The position numbers and the translations under genes are program-made. The notes under the pieces were generated by a model. It saw only the letters and a list, made by a program, of their open reading frames with translations. It made no database searches and was not told where the DNA came from. A DNA stretch of 64,000 bases. Origin: Aurantimonas marina. GTDB taxonomy: Bacteria; Pseudomonadota; Alphaproteobacteria; Rhizobiales; Rhizobiaceae. The stretch lies in contig NZ_JADDXW010000004.1 in assembly GCF_017183135.1 (NCBI RefSeq), positions 62,001-126,000 on the forward strand. The letters run 5' to 3'. Of the stretch, positions 28,472 to 37,132 are shown piece by piece; the stretch's first letter is position 1, and each line of letters begins with the position of its first letter.

Positions 28472-30496
28472 TCAGATGTCCAGTTCCTCGACGAATGCGG
28501 CACGATCCTGAATGAAGCGGAAGCGGGCTTCCGGCTTGTTTCCCATCAATGCATCGACCGCGATCGACGTGCCCGATTCCGGCGCTTCATCCATAACGAC
28601 CCTAAGCAAGGTGCGCTTTTTCGGGTCCATGGTCGTTTCCTTGAGCTGCGACGGCAGCATCTCACCAAGGCCCTTAAAGCGCGAGACCTCGACCTTGCCG
28701 CGGCCGTTGAATTCTTTCGCGATCAACCGCTCGCGATCCTGGTCGTCGCGAGCGTAGAAGGATTTCCCCCCTTGCGTCAGCTTGTAAAGCGGCGGCACCG
28801 CCAGAAATAGGTGACCGCCACGGATCAACTCCGGCATTTCCTGGTAGAAAAAGGTGATGAGCAGAGAGGCGATATGGGCGCCGTCGACGTCGGCGTCGGT
28901 CATGATGATCACGCGTTCGTAGCGCAGATCCTCGTCACGGTATTTCGAACGGGTGCCGCAGCCCAAGGCCTGTATCAGATCGGCGAGCTGTTGGTTGGCG
29001 CCGAGCTTTTCGCGGCCGGCGCTCGCAACATTTAGGATCTTGCCGCGAAGCGGCAGGATCGCCTGCAGACGGCGATCGCGTGCCTGCTTGGCCGAACCGC
29101 CGGCTGAATCTCCCTCGACGATGAAAATCTCGGCCCCGGCAGCGCCGCTTTGCGAGCAGTCGGCGAGCTTGCCCGGCAGCCGCAGCTTGCGCGTCGCGCT
29201 CTTGCGGCTGACCTCCTTCTCCTGGCGGCGGCGTAGCCGCTCGTCGGCGCGCTCGACCACCCAGTCGATCAGCCGCGCCGCGTCCTGCGGCGAGGAGGCA
29301 AGCCAGATGTCGAAGGAATCGCGCATCGATTGTTCGACGATCCGCTGCGCCTCGGCGGTGGCCAGCCGGTCCTTGGTCTGGCCAACGAATTCCGGTTCCC
29401 GGATGAAGATCGACAGCATGGCCGAGGCCGTCAGCATCAGATCATCGCCGGTGATGATCGAAGCCCGCTTGTTGCCGGAAACCTCGGCAAAGGCCTTGAG
29501 GCCGCGCAGTAGCACCGAGCGCAGGCCCGCCTCGTGAGTGCCACCCTCGGGCGTTGGAATGGTGTTGCAGTAGGAGCGGATAAAGCCGTCTTCCGGCGTC
29601 CAGCTTACCGCCCACTCGACGGCCCCGTGGCCCGAGACTTTCTCGGTGCGGCCGGCGAAGATCTGCGCGGTAACGCGGTGCTCCTTGCCGAGCGTGACGT
29701 CGAGATAATCCTTCAGTCCGCCGGGGAAGTGGAATGTCTCGCGAGCCGGGATATCGCCACCGGGCACGAGCAGGCCCTGATCGCAGGACCAGCGAATCTC
29801 GACGCCGCCGAAAAGGTAGGCTTTCGAGCGAGCCATGGCGAACAGCCGCTCGGGACGGAACCTGGCGCCTACGCCGAAAATCTGCGGATCCGGCTTGAAC
29901 CGAACCCGCGTGCCACGGCGATTGTGAACCTCGCCGACTTCGTCGAGCGTCGAGGTCGCCAGTCCCCGCGCATAGGTCTGGCGGTAGAGCTTGCGATTGC
30001 GCGCCACCTCGACTTCGAGGGTCTCCGACAGGGCGTTGACCACCGACACGCCGACGCCGTGCAGGCCGCCTGAGGTCTCATAGACCTTCGAATCGAATTT
30101 TCCGCCAGCGTGCAGCGTCGTCATGATGACTTCGAGCGCCGACTTGTTCTTGTATTTGGGATGGGGGTCGACCGGAATGCCGCGACCGTTGTCTGCGACG
30201 GACAAGGTGCCGTCCGCCTCCAGCGCGACCTCGATGAAATTGGCGTGTCCGGCGGTCGCCTCGTCCATCGAATTGTCGATGACTTCGGCAAAGAGATGAT
30301 GCAGCGCCTTCTCGTCGGTGCCGCCGATATACATGCCGGGGCGGCGGCGAACCGGCTCCAGCCCCTCCAGCACCTCGATGTCGGCTGCCGTGTATTCGGC
30401 GGGCTGCGCTGAATTCTGCACCGGCGAAGGCTGGTCAGCCGGCCTGGACGATTTTGGCCGACGCGCCGCATTGCCCGAAAATAGGTCGTCGCTCAT
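28472..30496 (-). CDS. parE: DNA topoisomerase IV subunit B
   Basis: The 674-residue ATPase subunit decatenates daughter chromosomes together with ParC (not in the window). It shows the GHKL ATPase motifs EVIDNSMDEA, DNGRGIPVDPHPKYK and GGLHGVGVSVVNALS, then the transducer domain, the TOPRIM motifs IVEGDSAGGSAKQARDRR and MTDADVDGAHIASLL, and a short C-terminal tail. K-Y-K-N-K-S-A-L-E in the ATP lid and the shorter length separate it from GyrB. An N-terminal extension of about 35 Pro/Ser-rich residues is normal in rhizobia. Confidence 0.95.
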   Translation of the reverse strand: MSDDLFSGNAARRPKSSRPADQPSPVQNSAQPAEYTAADIEVLEGLEPVRRRPGMYIGGTDEKALHHLFAEVIDNSMDEATAGHANFIEVALEADGTLSVADNGRGIPVDPHPKYKNKSALEVIMTTLHAGGKFDSKVYETSGGLHGVGVSVVNALSETLEVEVARNRKLYRQTYARGLATSTLDEVGEVHNRRGTRVRFKPDPQIFGVGARFRPERLFAMARSKAYLFGGVEIRWSCDQGLLVPGGDIPARETFHFPGGLKDYLDVTLGKEHRVTAQIFAGRTEKVSGHGAVEWAVSWTPEDGFIRSYCNTIPTPEGGTHEAGLRSVLLRGLKAFAEVSGNKRASIITGDDLMLTASAMLSIFIREPEFVGQTKDRLATAEAQRIVEQSMRDSFDIWLASSPQDAARLIDWVVERADERLRRRQEKEVSRKSATRKLRLPGKLADCSQSGAAGAEIFIVEGDSAGGSAKQARDRRLQAILPLRGKILNVASAGREKLGANQQLADLIQALGCGTRSKYRDEDLRYERVIIMTDADVDGAHIASLLITFFYQEMPELIRGGHLFLAVPPLYKLTQGGKSFYARDDQDRERLIAKEFNGRGKVEVSRFKGLGEMLPSQLKETTMDPKKRTLLRVVMDEAPESGTSIAVDALMGNKPEARFRFIQDRAAFVEELDI

Positions 30497-30892
30497 CGCG
30501 GACCCGTCTGCGAAACGTGCGGGACAAACTCGTGTTGCAATGGATTCTCGCGCCCATCAGCCATAGGCCTTGCCTATACTTTCACGAAATGTTCTTCAAG
30601 AGTCGGATGGTTTTTCCCAGCGCATAACGCTTCCGCGACAGGTTTATCCACGGGTTCCGCACAGCCGTACGGCCACACGCACTAGACTTTGTCCATTCGG
30701 GGTGTGGTTTCGGTCAAGCGTGGTTCCATAGATGTCGAAGGAGATGGCGCGACGCTAGTGGCTGATCTCGACCCGGCTCCGCCTTCCTTGGACCGGCGGA
30801 GTACCTTGGTTTGGGGACAGTCGGTGAGGGCGAAGCCGCGTCGGCCACGGTCCCTCAAGCGAAAAGAGCTCCGGACGAATGCCCTGGGACGA
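30497..30892. other. Intergenic region between parE and the PilZ gene
   Basis: This gap of 396 bases lies between the 5' end of parE and the 3' end of the PilZ gene, both on the minus strand. The part next to parE should hold its promoter, but I see no convincing -35/-10 pair. A sequence one base off a DnaA box (TTATCCACG, 30641-30649) is isolated. Open frames here are short, arginine-rich and lack ribosome sites, so I call no gene. Confidence 0.5.
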
Positions 30893-31492
30893 TCAGCGCA
30901 AGCTGCGTTCGATCGTTTCGCGCGACTGCATCGCCGCGAACTCGATCGCGAACCCCTCTTCGAGGTGGCGGACGACACGCCCTTTCGTCGTGCCCAGCGT
31001 GATCCGCGAGCCGATGGCGGGTCGAATACGGCTTGTCACAGCGGCGCCGGACAGTGACAGGTCGATGATCCGAGCCTGATAGCGTCGACCGTCTTCGAGG
31101 ACCACGTCCACCAAAGGATTTTCCGGCTCCACGCGCTCATGGCGCCGATCTTCCGGCAGGTCGAGTTCACGACGGTTGGCGAACCAGGTCAACTGGGCAG
31201 CCAACTTTTCGCGCTTGCGCTCGCTGCTCTTGAGCGTGAGCACAAAACCGCCGTCGAAAACGCGAACCACCGTGCCCTCCAACCGACCGATATGATCGAT
31301 GTAGACGATGATCCGTTCGCCTTCCCTGGGACGGACGGCAGTGGTGATCGCGACGTCGCCTGGAGACATGTTTTCGGCGCGGCAGGGATATTCGGTTCGG
31401 TCTTCGCGCATGAACCGACCGAGAAGATTGACGTCAACACGATTGAAGCGGCGCCGCTCGTCCGATCCCACTTGCCGTGCTTCAGCCTGCAT
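30893..31492 (-). CDS. Protein with two PilZ domains (c-di-GMP binding candidate)
   Basis: The 199 residues split into two PilZ-like units. The first (about 10-105) has the arginine motif RRRFNR but a degenerate second motif (NMSPGD). The second (about 115-199) has RRHER and a canonical DLSLSG. Only the C-terminal unit therefore has both parts of the classical c-di-GMP site. No catalytic, receiver or membrane segment is attached, so it probably works as a stand-alone effector through protein contacts. The start ATG at 31492 faces the divergent region that ends in an orphan terminator. Confidence 0.85.
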   Translation of the reverse strand: MQAEARQVGSDERRRFNRVDVNLLGRFMREDRTEYPCRAENMSPGDVAITTAVRPREGERIIVYIDHIGRLEGTVVRVFDGGFVLTLKSSERKREKLAAQLTWFANRRELDLPEDRRHERVEPENPLVDVVLEDGRRYQARIIDLSLSGAAVTSRIRPAIGSRITLGTTKGRVVRHLEEGFAIEFAAMQSRETIERSLR

Positions 31493-31599
31493 AATCTCTC
31501 AACCGTCAATTCGCCACGGTCGCGGGCAACCGCGCTTTCCGGGACTTTTTACAGCCGGAAGCTTAACGATCTGTGCAGAAACGCGGTTCTTCAATCTGC

Positions 31600-31776
31600 C
31601 GTCGCGGCGTTAACTCTCACACGCAAATCCATTTGCCGGGCCTCGTTGGACACCGTAAAAGAGGCGAAGGACGGATTTCGGTCCTGATCGGCAGCACCCA
31701 CCTGTGCGCTTCCCTGGTTTTCCAGTTTAGATTCACGCAGACCTCTAACCGCCCCATGACATGGGGCGGTTTTTTT
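31600..31776 (+). ncRNA. Candidate small RNA or long structured leader ending at an orphan terminator
   Basis: No plus-strand gene precedes the very strong plus-strand terminator at 31747-31776, so something transcribed from this gap is being ended. Upstream of it are several short hairpins: 31641-31644 with 31661-31664, 31668-31672 with 31681-31685, 31694-31697 with 31704-31707, and CTGG-TTTT-CCAG at 31714-31725. The sequence does not match any RNA family I can name with confidence. The 5' end is a guess and no clear promoter was found. Alternatives are an antisense or divergent transcript from the PilZ promoter region. Confidence 0.4.
31747..31776 (+). terminator. Strong rho-independent terminator without an upstream gene
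   Basis: A perfect 11-bp stem (31747-31757 with 31761-31771) with a GAC loop runs into seven T residues. The T run is on the plus strand only, which sets the direction. The next plus-strand gene starts 76 bases downstream, so it must have its own promoter after this element. Confidence 0.9.
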
Positions 31777-31851
31777 CCGTTGGTGTCAGTCTTCATCCGG
31801 CGCCCCATGTTCGGCGGGTCGATGCATTGCCGTCAGGCCTGCCGGGCGGCA

Positions 31852-32640
31852 ATGGACACGAACCGAAATGAAGATGGAGCGCAAAGCGTGACCCCGCACC
31901 AATCCGGCCAACCGCACCACGAGGCCATTGATCGCAGGGCTCATCCCCCGGCGTTCAACGTTCCGGGAATCATCCTGGCCCTGATCGCGATTTTCGCGAT
32001 CATCCATGCGATCCGGGTATTCGTATTGGGTCCGGTCGCTGCGTCCGATGTGCTGCTCGACTTTGCCTTCATTCCCGGGTGCTACGGTGATCTCGATGAG
32101 ATCTGCAGGTTTCGTTCCACCGGCGCCGATTTCTGGTCGCCCTTCTCCTATGCGTTTCTGCACGGGGATTGGACGCATCTGGGGGTCAATGCGGTGTGGC
32201 TACTGGCTTTCGGAACACCGGTCGCGCGGCGGCTCGGGACCGTTCGTTTCATTGCCTTCTCGGGCGCTGGCGCGCTCGCGGGCGTGACTGCCTTCTCAAT
32301 CCTGAACCCGACCCTTGTCGCACCGGTCATCGGGGCATCGGGAATCGTCTCGGCGTTGATGGGAGGCGCCTGCCGCTTTGCCTTCGGCGGGCGGGGGGGG
32401 GCGCGGTTCAATCTCGCGCGGGCTGACATGCCGGTCGTGTCGATCGCCGATGCTTTGTCCAACCGAACCGTACTTGTCTTCATCGCGGTCTTTTTCGCTA
32501 CCAACCTGCTAATCGGCAGCGGTGTGGGCGGCGCGCTCGGCGGCGGAGCGATCGCCTGGGAAGCCCATCTTGGCGGGTTCGCGTTCGGATTTCTGGCATT
32601 TCGTCTGTTCGATCCCCTGTCGCGCGTCAGCGTACCCTGA
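31852..32640 (+). CDS. Rhomboid family intramembrane serine protease
   Basis: The 262 residues form a polytopic rhomboid domain. The catalytic serine lies in VIGASGIVSALMGG and the histidine in WEAHLGGFAFG. The first loop carries FSYAFLHGDWTHLGVNAVWL, a family hallmark. Hydrophobic segments begin with NVPGIILALIAIFAII near residue 42. Substrates cannot be deduced. A GTG at 31888 with GGAG nine bases upstream is a plausible alternative start that would remove 12 residues. The CBS gene follows after 77 bases on the same strand. Confidence 0.88.
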   Translation: MDTNRNEDGAQSVTPHQSGQPHHEAIDRRAHPPAFNVPGIILALIAIFAIIHAIRVFVLGPVAASDVLLDFAFIPGCYGDLDEICRFRSTGADFWSPFSYAFLHGDWTHLGVNAVWLLAFGTPVARRLGTVRFIAFSGAGALAGVTAFSILNPTLVAPVIGASGIVSALMGGACRFAFGGRGGARFNLARADMPVVSIADALSNRTVLVFIAVFFATNLLIGSGVGGALGGGAIAWEAHLGGFAFGFLAFRLFDPLSRVSVP

Positions 32641-32717
32641 CACGCACGCCTTGCCTCTTGCGGTTCCCGCCAGTCTGGCTCACCTTTCCAGATGATCACG
32701 AAGGGGAGGCTGAAGAC

Positions 32718-33149
32718 ATGTCCGTGCGCCAAATACTGGAAGAGAAGGGCCGGGAGGTCGTGACACTCCGGCCCGAGGCAACCTTGGAAGAGGCCGTCCA
32801 AATACTCGCGGGCAAAAAGATCGGTGCCATCGTCCTCGTCGATGCTCAGGGAGCGGTGGCCGGCATCGTATCGGAGCGCGATATCGTTCGCCTCATCGGA
32901 ACGTCTGGCGTCGCCAGCATTTCTCAGAGCGTGCGCGACGTTATGACAATGGCAGTGACCACATGTACGGAATCGACCTCGATCAACGAGGCGATGGAAT
33001 TGATGACCCACGGTCGCTTCCGCCACTTGCCCGTCTGCGAGGAGGATAGGCTGGTCGGGATCATTTCAATCGGTGACGTCGTCAAACGCCGGATCGAGGA
33101 GGTGGAACGCGAGGCGAACGAGATGCGCGAGTATATCGCGGCCGGCTGA
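32718..33149 (+). CDS. CBS-domain pair protein
   Basis: The 143 residues consist almost entirely of two CBS motifs (about 8-65 and 75-132) with the usual ends GIVSERDIVRLIG and GIISIGDVVKRRI, plus a short C-terminal helix. Such Bateman modules bind adenine nucleotides and regulate partners; without an attached domain the target is unknown. GGGGAGG lies upstream of the ATG at 32718. A hairpin follows the stop. Confidence 0.9.
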   Translation: MSVRQILEEKGREVVTLRPEATLEEAVQILAGKKIGAIVLVDAQGAVAGIVSERDIVRLIGTSGVASISQSVRDVMTMAVTTCTESTSINEAMELMTHGRFRHLPVCEEDRLVGIISIGDVVKRRIEEVEREANEMREYIAAG

Positions 33150-33201
33150 ACGAGCGCGAAAGGCGGTCGAGACAAAAGCGTCGGACCCGACGCGGCGGGT
33201 G

Positions 33202-33226
33202 GCGCTAGCCGACTGTCGGCTAGCGC
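33202..33226. terminator. Hairpin between CBS gene and convergent patatin gene
   Basis: A perfect 11-bp inverted repeat (33202-33212 with 33216-33226) with a three-base loop covers the stop codon of the patatin gene. No T run follows on either strand, so termination efficiency is uncertain; it may mainly protect 3' ends. Confidence 0.5.
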
Positions 33227-34218
33227 GCGCTTGCTCCGACAGCGGCATCAGTCATTCGTTCGATCTCGCCGATCCGGGTCTTCGTGGCTTCGTAACCGAG
33301 TGCGATGGCCTCCTCGGCCCGGAAGAACTCCGAAAGGCCGATGTCGCGCACGCGCGGCTGTAGGGAAAGATCGGGAGGATCGCCGGCAAGGCGGGCGCGC
33401 GAGATGCGGTCCTGGATGATGTTGAACGCATCGACCATGGAACGCGCGATGCTGAGTTTCTCTCTCCGCGGAGAGGCATCCTCCAACCTTGGCGTTACAA
33501 TATCAGTCAGCCCCAGTCCCTGCGGGGAGGCGTGTCCGTCATCTGCACGGTCATCCGCGACGGCCCGCATGCGAAGCACCGCCGCGCGGCCGAACAGGTC
33601 GTAGTGCAGATTCACGGCGACAACGAACTTTTCCTCGTTGACGCGGCACACATTCACCGGAACCGGATTGACGAGAGCACCGTCGAGCAGCTGCCGGTTG
33701 CCGCAGGAGACCGGCTCGAAAACGCCTGGAAGAGCATAGGACGCTCGCATCGCCAGTATCAGGGAACCGGAATCGATCCACACCTCGTGACCATTGTGCG
33801 CCTCGGTGGCCACGCAGACGAGGGGGCGGTCCAAATCCTCGATCTTGATCCCTTCTAGCGATTCCGACAGCCGCCGGCTGAGCCGCATCCCGCCGATCAG
33901 TCCACCGCCGCCGAAACGAAGATCGAGAAACCGCATCATTCCCCGTCGCGTCAGCGACAGTGCAAATGTTTCCAGATCGTCGAGTTTTCCAGCTAGGTAG
34001 CAGCCGCCCACGAGGGCGCCGATCGACGTGCCGGCGATCATGGAGATGCGAATGCCGTATTCGTCCAGTGCTCTGAGCACGCCGATATGCGCCCATCCGC
34101 GAGCAGCGCCGCCTCCAAGGGCCAGCGCGATGCCGGGCGGGGGCCGCGTCGCGGTCTCTTGTGGCGCGTAGCTGGCAGGGGGAGGTTCGGCCCCCCAACC
34201 GAAGACCCGATCAAGCAT
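33220..34218 (-). CDS. Patatin-like phospholipase
   Basis: The 332 residues contain the serine-aspartate dyad of the patatin family: oxyanion loop GGGAARGWAH, nucleophile elbow GTSIGALVGG and the aspartate in LLDGALVNPVPV. The N-terminal 25 residues are proline-rich and there is no signal peptide, so it is probably a cytosolic lipid acyl hydrolase of the RssA type. It lies 65 bases downstream of hisI on the same strand and may belong to the folE-hisI transcript. Confidence 0.9.
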   Translation of the reverse strand: MLDRVFGWGAEPPPASYAPQETATRPPPGIALALGGGAARGWAHIGVLRALDEYGIRISMIAGTSIGALVGGCYLAGKLDDLETFALSLTRRGMMRFLDLRFGGGGLIGGMRLSRRLSESLEGIKIEDLDRPLVCVATEAHNGHEVWIDSGSLILAMRASYALPGVFEPVSCGNRQLLDGALVNPVPVNVCRVNEEKFVVAVNLHYDLFGRAAVLRMRAVADDRADDGHASPQGLGLTDIVTPRLEDASPRREKLSIARSMVDAFNIIQDRISRARLAGDPPDLSLQPRVRDIGLSEFFRAEEAIALGYEATKTRIGEIERMTDAAVGASAR

Positions 34219-34283
34219 CTTGCGTCGTCCCGGTTGTTCTCCATCTGTCTCGGTGATGCTACGGCAAAGGTCTGATCATCCAA

Positions 34284-34724
34284 TTAAGAGGCGGCGGGAT
34301 GACCGGTCCTGTCGCGCACCGTAAGATTCCGCCCATCGTCCGCAACGACACGATAGAAGCAGGTCGTGCGGCCGGTATGACAAGTGTCTTCCGGTTTGGC
34401 GACGGCGACTTTCAGCCAGACGGCGTCCTGGTCGCAGTCGACGCGGACCTCGCGAACGTTCTGCAGGGCGCCCGACGTTTCGCCCTTCTTCCAGAGCCTG
34501 TTGCGCGAACGCGACCAGTAATGCGCCACCCCTGTCGACAGGGTCGCTTCAAGTGCCTGATCGTTCATATGCGCGACCATCAGGAGTTCGCCGGAGGCAT
34601 GATCGGTTACGGCGGCGGTCACGAGGCCGTCAGCGTCGAACCGCGGCCGAAGCCGTGTTCCTTCCTCCTGTTCGCTCGGGTCGGCTGACGGGCGATCAAA
34701 CACCGGCTTGTCAGATATCGCCAT
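34284..34724 (-). CDS. hisI: Phosphoribosyl-AMP cyclohydrolase
   Basis: This enzyme performs the third step of histidine synthesis, opening the purine ring of PR-AMP. The 146 residues show [23 protein letters not shown]-like [20 protein letters not shown], and the zinc/magnesium-binding [11 protein letters not shown] and [14 protein letters not shown]. It is the stand-alone HisI form, separate from HisE and from other his genes. The ATG at 34724 is two bases after the folE stop, so the pair is an operon; the frame is open further upstream over folE. Confidence 0.95.
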   Translation of the reverse strand: MAISDKPVFDRPSADPSEQEEGTRLRPRFDADGLVTAAVTDHASGELLMVAHMNDQALEATLSTGVAHYWSRSRNRLWKKGETSGALQNVREVRVDCDQDAVWLKVAVAKPEDTCHTGRTTCFYRVVADDGRNLTVRDRTGHPAAS

Positions 34725-34726
34725 CC

Positions 34727-35350
34727 TCAACCCCGGTGGCCGGTCAGCGAGAAGAACCGCCCCTTCAACTCGGCATCTTCCGCAAAGACGCCCTGGAAGG
34801 ACGTCGTCACGGTCAGCGAGCCCTTGGACCGGATCCCGCGCATCGACATGCACATATGTTCAGCTTCGATCATCACCGCGATGCCCTTGGGCCGCAGCAT
34901 ACTGGCTATAGCCGTAGCGATCTGCGCCGTCATGGATTCCTGCGTCTGCAGGCGGCGACCGTAGATATCGACGACGCGCGCGATCTTCGACAGGCCGAGA
35001 ACGCGGCCCTCCGGAACATAGGCCACGTGCGCCTTGCCGATGATCGGCACCATGTGGTGCTCGCAGTGCGAATGAAAGTCCACGTCGCGGACCAGCACCA
35101 TGTCATCGTAGCCGGAAATTTCCTCGAAGGTGCGGCCCAAGACGTCACCGGCTTCCTGGCGGTAGCCTCCGAACAGCTCCTCATAGGACTTTACCACCCG
35201 GGCCGGGGTTTCGCGCAGGCCCTCGCGGGTCGGATCTTCGCCGACCCAGCGCAACAATGTCTCCACTGCCGCCTCCGCTTCCGCCCGGCTCGGCCGCTCG
35301 GTGCGCCTTTCGTCCGAAACGTCGGGAAATTTCTTGACGACAGCGTCCAT
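34727..35350 (-). CDS. folE: GTP cyclohydrolase I
   Basis: This zinc enzyme converts GTP to dihydroneopterin triphosphate for folate synthesis. The 207 residues include [20 protein letters not shown], the zinc ligands in [10 protein letters not shown] and the later cysteine in [11 protein letters not shown], and [20 protein letters not shown]. The start at 35350 gives the normal family N-terminus; the reading frame stays open for more than 300 codons upstream, but that is antisense to the next gene. hisI and folE use related ring-opening chemistry and are paired here head to tail. Confidence 0.96.
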   Translation of the reverse strand: MDAVVKKFPDVSDERRTERPSRAEAEAAVETLLRWVGEDPTREGLRETPARVVKSYEELFGGYRQEAGDVLGRTFEEISGYDDMVLVRDVDFHSHCEHHMVPIIGKAHVAYVPEGRVLGLSKIARVVDIYGRRLQTQESMTAQIATAIASMLRPKGIAVMIEAEHMCMSMRGIRSKGSLTVTTSFQGVFAEDAELKGRFFSLTGHRG

Positions 35351-35512
35351 CTTGTTTCGCTCCGTGCCAGTCGGAATTCGTGCGGCAATCCATAGGGAAT
35401 GTTGGTCGGGAGCCTGCGCCGGAGCGTCGTTACGGCTCGAAATCGATATTCTGTCCACACCTATCCCACTTCCGACGCCGTTGGGTCGCAACGATGCGAC
35501 CGAGGACGGCGA

Positions 35513-35541
35513 CTTTCGAACCAGCGCCCGAGCAACTATAT
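35513..35541 (+). promoter_or_regulatory. Weak predicted promoter of the NifU-like gene
   Basis: A -10 box CTATAT (35536-35541) inside the palindrome ACTATATAGT matches the alphaproteobacterial consensus. The -35 box 17 bases upstream (CTTTCG, 35513-35518) matches at only three positions. It lies 58 bases before the start codon, in the divergent gap with folE. Confidence 0.35.
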
Positions 35542-35599
35542 AGTTTCGGAAAAAGCGAAATGACAGGGCAAACGACCGAAGCCTACGGATGGTGCTGCA

Positions 35600-36046
35600 G
35601 TGATCGACGACGTGTACAATTCCCGCATTCTCGAGTTGGCGGGCAACATTCCGCGCATCGGACGCCTCGAAGACGCGGATGCGAGCGCGACGGCGCATTC
35701 CAAGCTTTGTGGCTCGACGGTGACGGTCGATCTGAAGCTCGCGGATGGCGTCGTGTCGGATTTCGCCCATGAGGTGAAGGCCTGCGCGCTCGGGCAGGCG
35801 TCGTCGTCGGTGATGGCCAGCCATATCATCGGGGCCGCGCCCGGCGAATTGCGGGAGGTCCGCGAGACGATGCGCCGGATGCTGAAGGAGAATGGAGCCC
35901 CGCCATGGGGCCGCTTCGAGGACCTGAAGTATCTGGAGCCCGTCCGCGACTACAAGGCCCGGCATGCTTCCACGATGCTGACGTTCGACGCCGTGGTCGA
36001 CGCGCTCGATCAGATCGCCCGCAAGGACGAGAGCGCGGCGGCATGA
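35600..36046 (+). CDS. NifU/IscU-like scaffold family protein lacking the third cysteine
   Basis: The 148 residues align with the IscU/NifU N-terminal scaffold fold: [29 protein letters not shown] and [14 protein letters not shown]. True scaffolds bind the nascent Fe-S cluster with three cysteines and an aspartate. Here only Cys37 and Cys62 exist; the third position falls in [10 protein letters not shown], with histidine 122, and the aspartate after the first cysteine is replaced (CGS). Cluster assembly on this protein is therefore doubtful. The start is GTG. It is divergent from folE and followed by yidD. Confidence 0.8.
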   Translation: MIDDVYNSRILELAGNIPRIGRLEDADASATAHSKLCGSTVTVDLKLADGVVSDFAHEVKACALGQASSSVMASHIIGAAPGELREVRETMRRMLKENGAPPWGRFEDLKYLEPVRDYKARHASTMLTFDAVVDALDQIARKDESAAA

Positions 36047-36094
36047 CGATCGAGCCGGGCCTCGGTGCCTTCCGTGCAGCGCGCTGGTCTGGTG

Positions 36095-36433
36095 ATGTGC
36101 AAGTCTGATCGAAAAGCCGAAAACGCGGCGTCCAAGGGTTTGCCCGATCGCAGCCGACCCTTGAGCCGCAATTACGACGGGCCGTGGCACCGGACGCCGG
36201 GCCGCCTGGTCGGAATGGCTCTCGTCCGTTTTTACCAGATCGTCTTTTCGCCGTTCGTGGGTGGCCATTGCCGGCATATCCCGACCTGCTCGGAATATGC
36301 CTATGAGGCGGTGGCGCGGCACGGGTTGCTGCGGGGCGGGTTCCTGAGCGCGCGGCGAGTTTCCCGGTGCGGCCCGTTCGGAACCGCGGGCCTCGACCCG
36401 GTGCCGACGGACGGGGCGGACGATACGAAATAG
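36095..36433 (+). CDS. yidD: Membrane protein insertion efficiency factor YidD
   Basis: This small, 112-residue protein of the YidD family has [35 protein letters not shown], of which RFYQIVFSP and the cysteine pair in [11 protein letters not shown] are diagnostic. YidD helps YidC-dependent membrane insertion and lies at the inner face of the membrane. The N-terminal 30 residues are basic and variable. The ATG at 36095 is chosen; a GTG at 36065 is in frame. In many bacteria the gene is next to rnpA-yidC, but rhizobia often have it near thrS as here. Confidence 0.9.
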   Translation: MCKSDRKAENAASKGLPDRSRPLSRNYDGPWHRTPGRLVGMALVRFYQIVFSPFVGGHCRHIPTCSEYAYEAVARHGLLRGGFLSARRVSRCGPFGTAGLDPVPTDGADDTK

Positions 36434-36490
36434 ACCTTCGGGTGCCGGCCCGAAATCCGCCCACGCGAATGGTGGCGCGTTCCAGGCGTG

Positions 36491-36976
36491 TCAGAAGTCC
36501 CGGGGGATTCTTAACAGCTGTCCCGGAAAGATCAGGTTTGGATCGGCGATCAACTGTTGATTGGCGGCCTGAATAACCGGATATTTCGATGAATCCTCAT
36601 AATACCGGTTCGCCAGGGCCGAGAGCGTCTCGCCACCGACCACCGTGTGCTCCCAATACCCGACATATCCCGGAAGAATCATCGGTCCATAGAGAACCGG
36701 CACGGTCACGGTCGGCGGGTTGGGGCCGCCGGCGCTGTCGTCGGTGACGGTGACGAAGAGCCGGCTCAGCGTGAATGCGGCATCGGGCGGAATGTCGACG
36801 GCTGCCTGGAACTGACGAATGGACAGCGAACCAGCGGTGGCCGCGGCGGTCACCTCGTCATGTCCCTCGCTGATCCTGATCGTCAGATGCCCTTCGAACC
36901 CCACCGCGTTGCCGGCGATCAGGATGCGGCTTCCCACGAGATCGAAGGCCTTCGGCTGCAGAATTTCGATGTTCAT
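36491..36976 (-). CDS. Gmad2-like domain plus LysM domain protein
   Basis: The 161 residues have an N-terminal immunoglobulin-like beta domain (about 1-100; KAFDLVGSRILIAGNAVGFEGHL resembles the Gmad2 module of germination proteins) and a C-terminal LysM peptidoglycan-binding motif (about 110-159: EHTVVGGETLSALANRYY, PNLIFPGQLLRIP). No signal peptide is visible from this start, nor from in-frame extension, so export would need another route. The partner is unknown. It is convergent with yidD and divergent from thrS. Confidence 0.8.
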   Translation of the reverse strand: MNIEILQPKAFDLVGSRILIAGNAVGFEGHLTIRISEGHDEVTAAATAGSLSIRQFQAAVDIPPDAAFTLSRLFVTVTDDSAGGPNPPTVTVPVLYGPMILPGYVGYWEHTVVGGETLSALANRYYEDSSKYPVIQAANQQLIADPNLIFPGQLLRIPRDF

Positions 36977-37132
36977 GACTGCGGCTCCCTTGCATAGGCA
37001 CGCGCCCGTCAAATATATCGGCCGCGACCGTTGCGTGCAAATCACGAAGAAGCACCGCGATTTCGCGCCGAATCACCGGCAAATCAAACCACCCGCGTTC
37101 GTTGGCGGGACTGGATGAGAGAGTGACGTACT

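Noticed and set aside
30641-30649. A DnaA-box-like sequence (TTATCCACG).
   Set aside because: It is a single site with one mismatch and without further boxes or an AT-rich unwinding region, so it does not support an origin.
30689-31057. A 122-codon plus-strand open frame between parE and the PilZ gene.
   Set aside because: More than a third overlaps the PilZ gene antisense; it is Arg-rich without a ribosome site or a domain.
31600-31776. 6S RNA as identity of the structured region before the orphan terminator.
   Set aside because: A faint resemblance in CACCCACCT is not enough; I could not build the long rod structure with paired ends, and the usual zapA/ygfA neighbours are absent.
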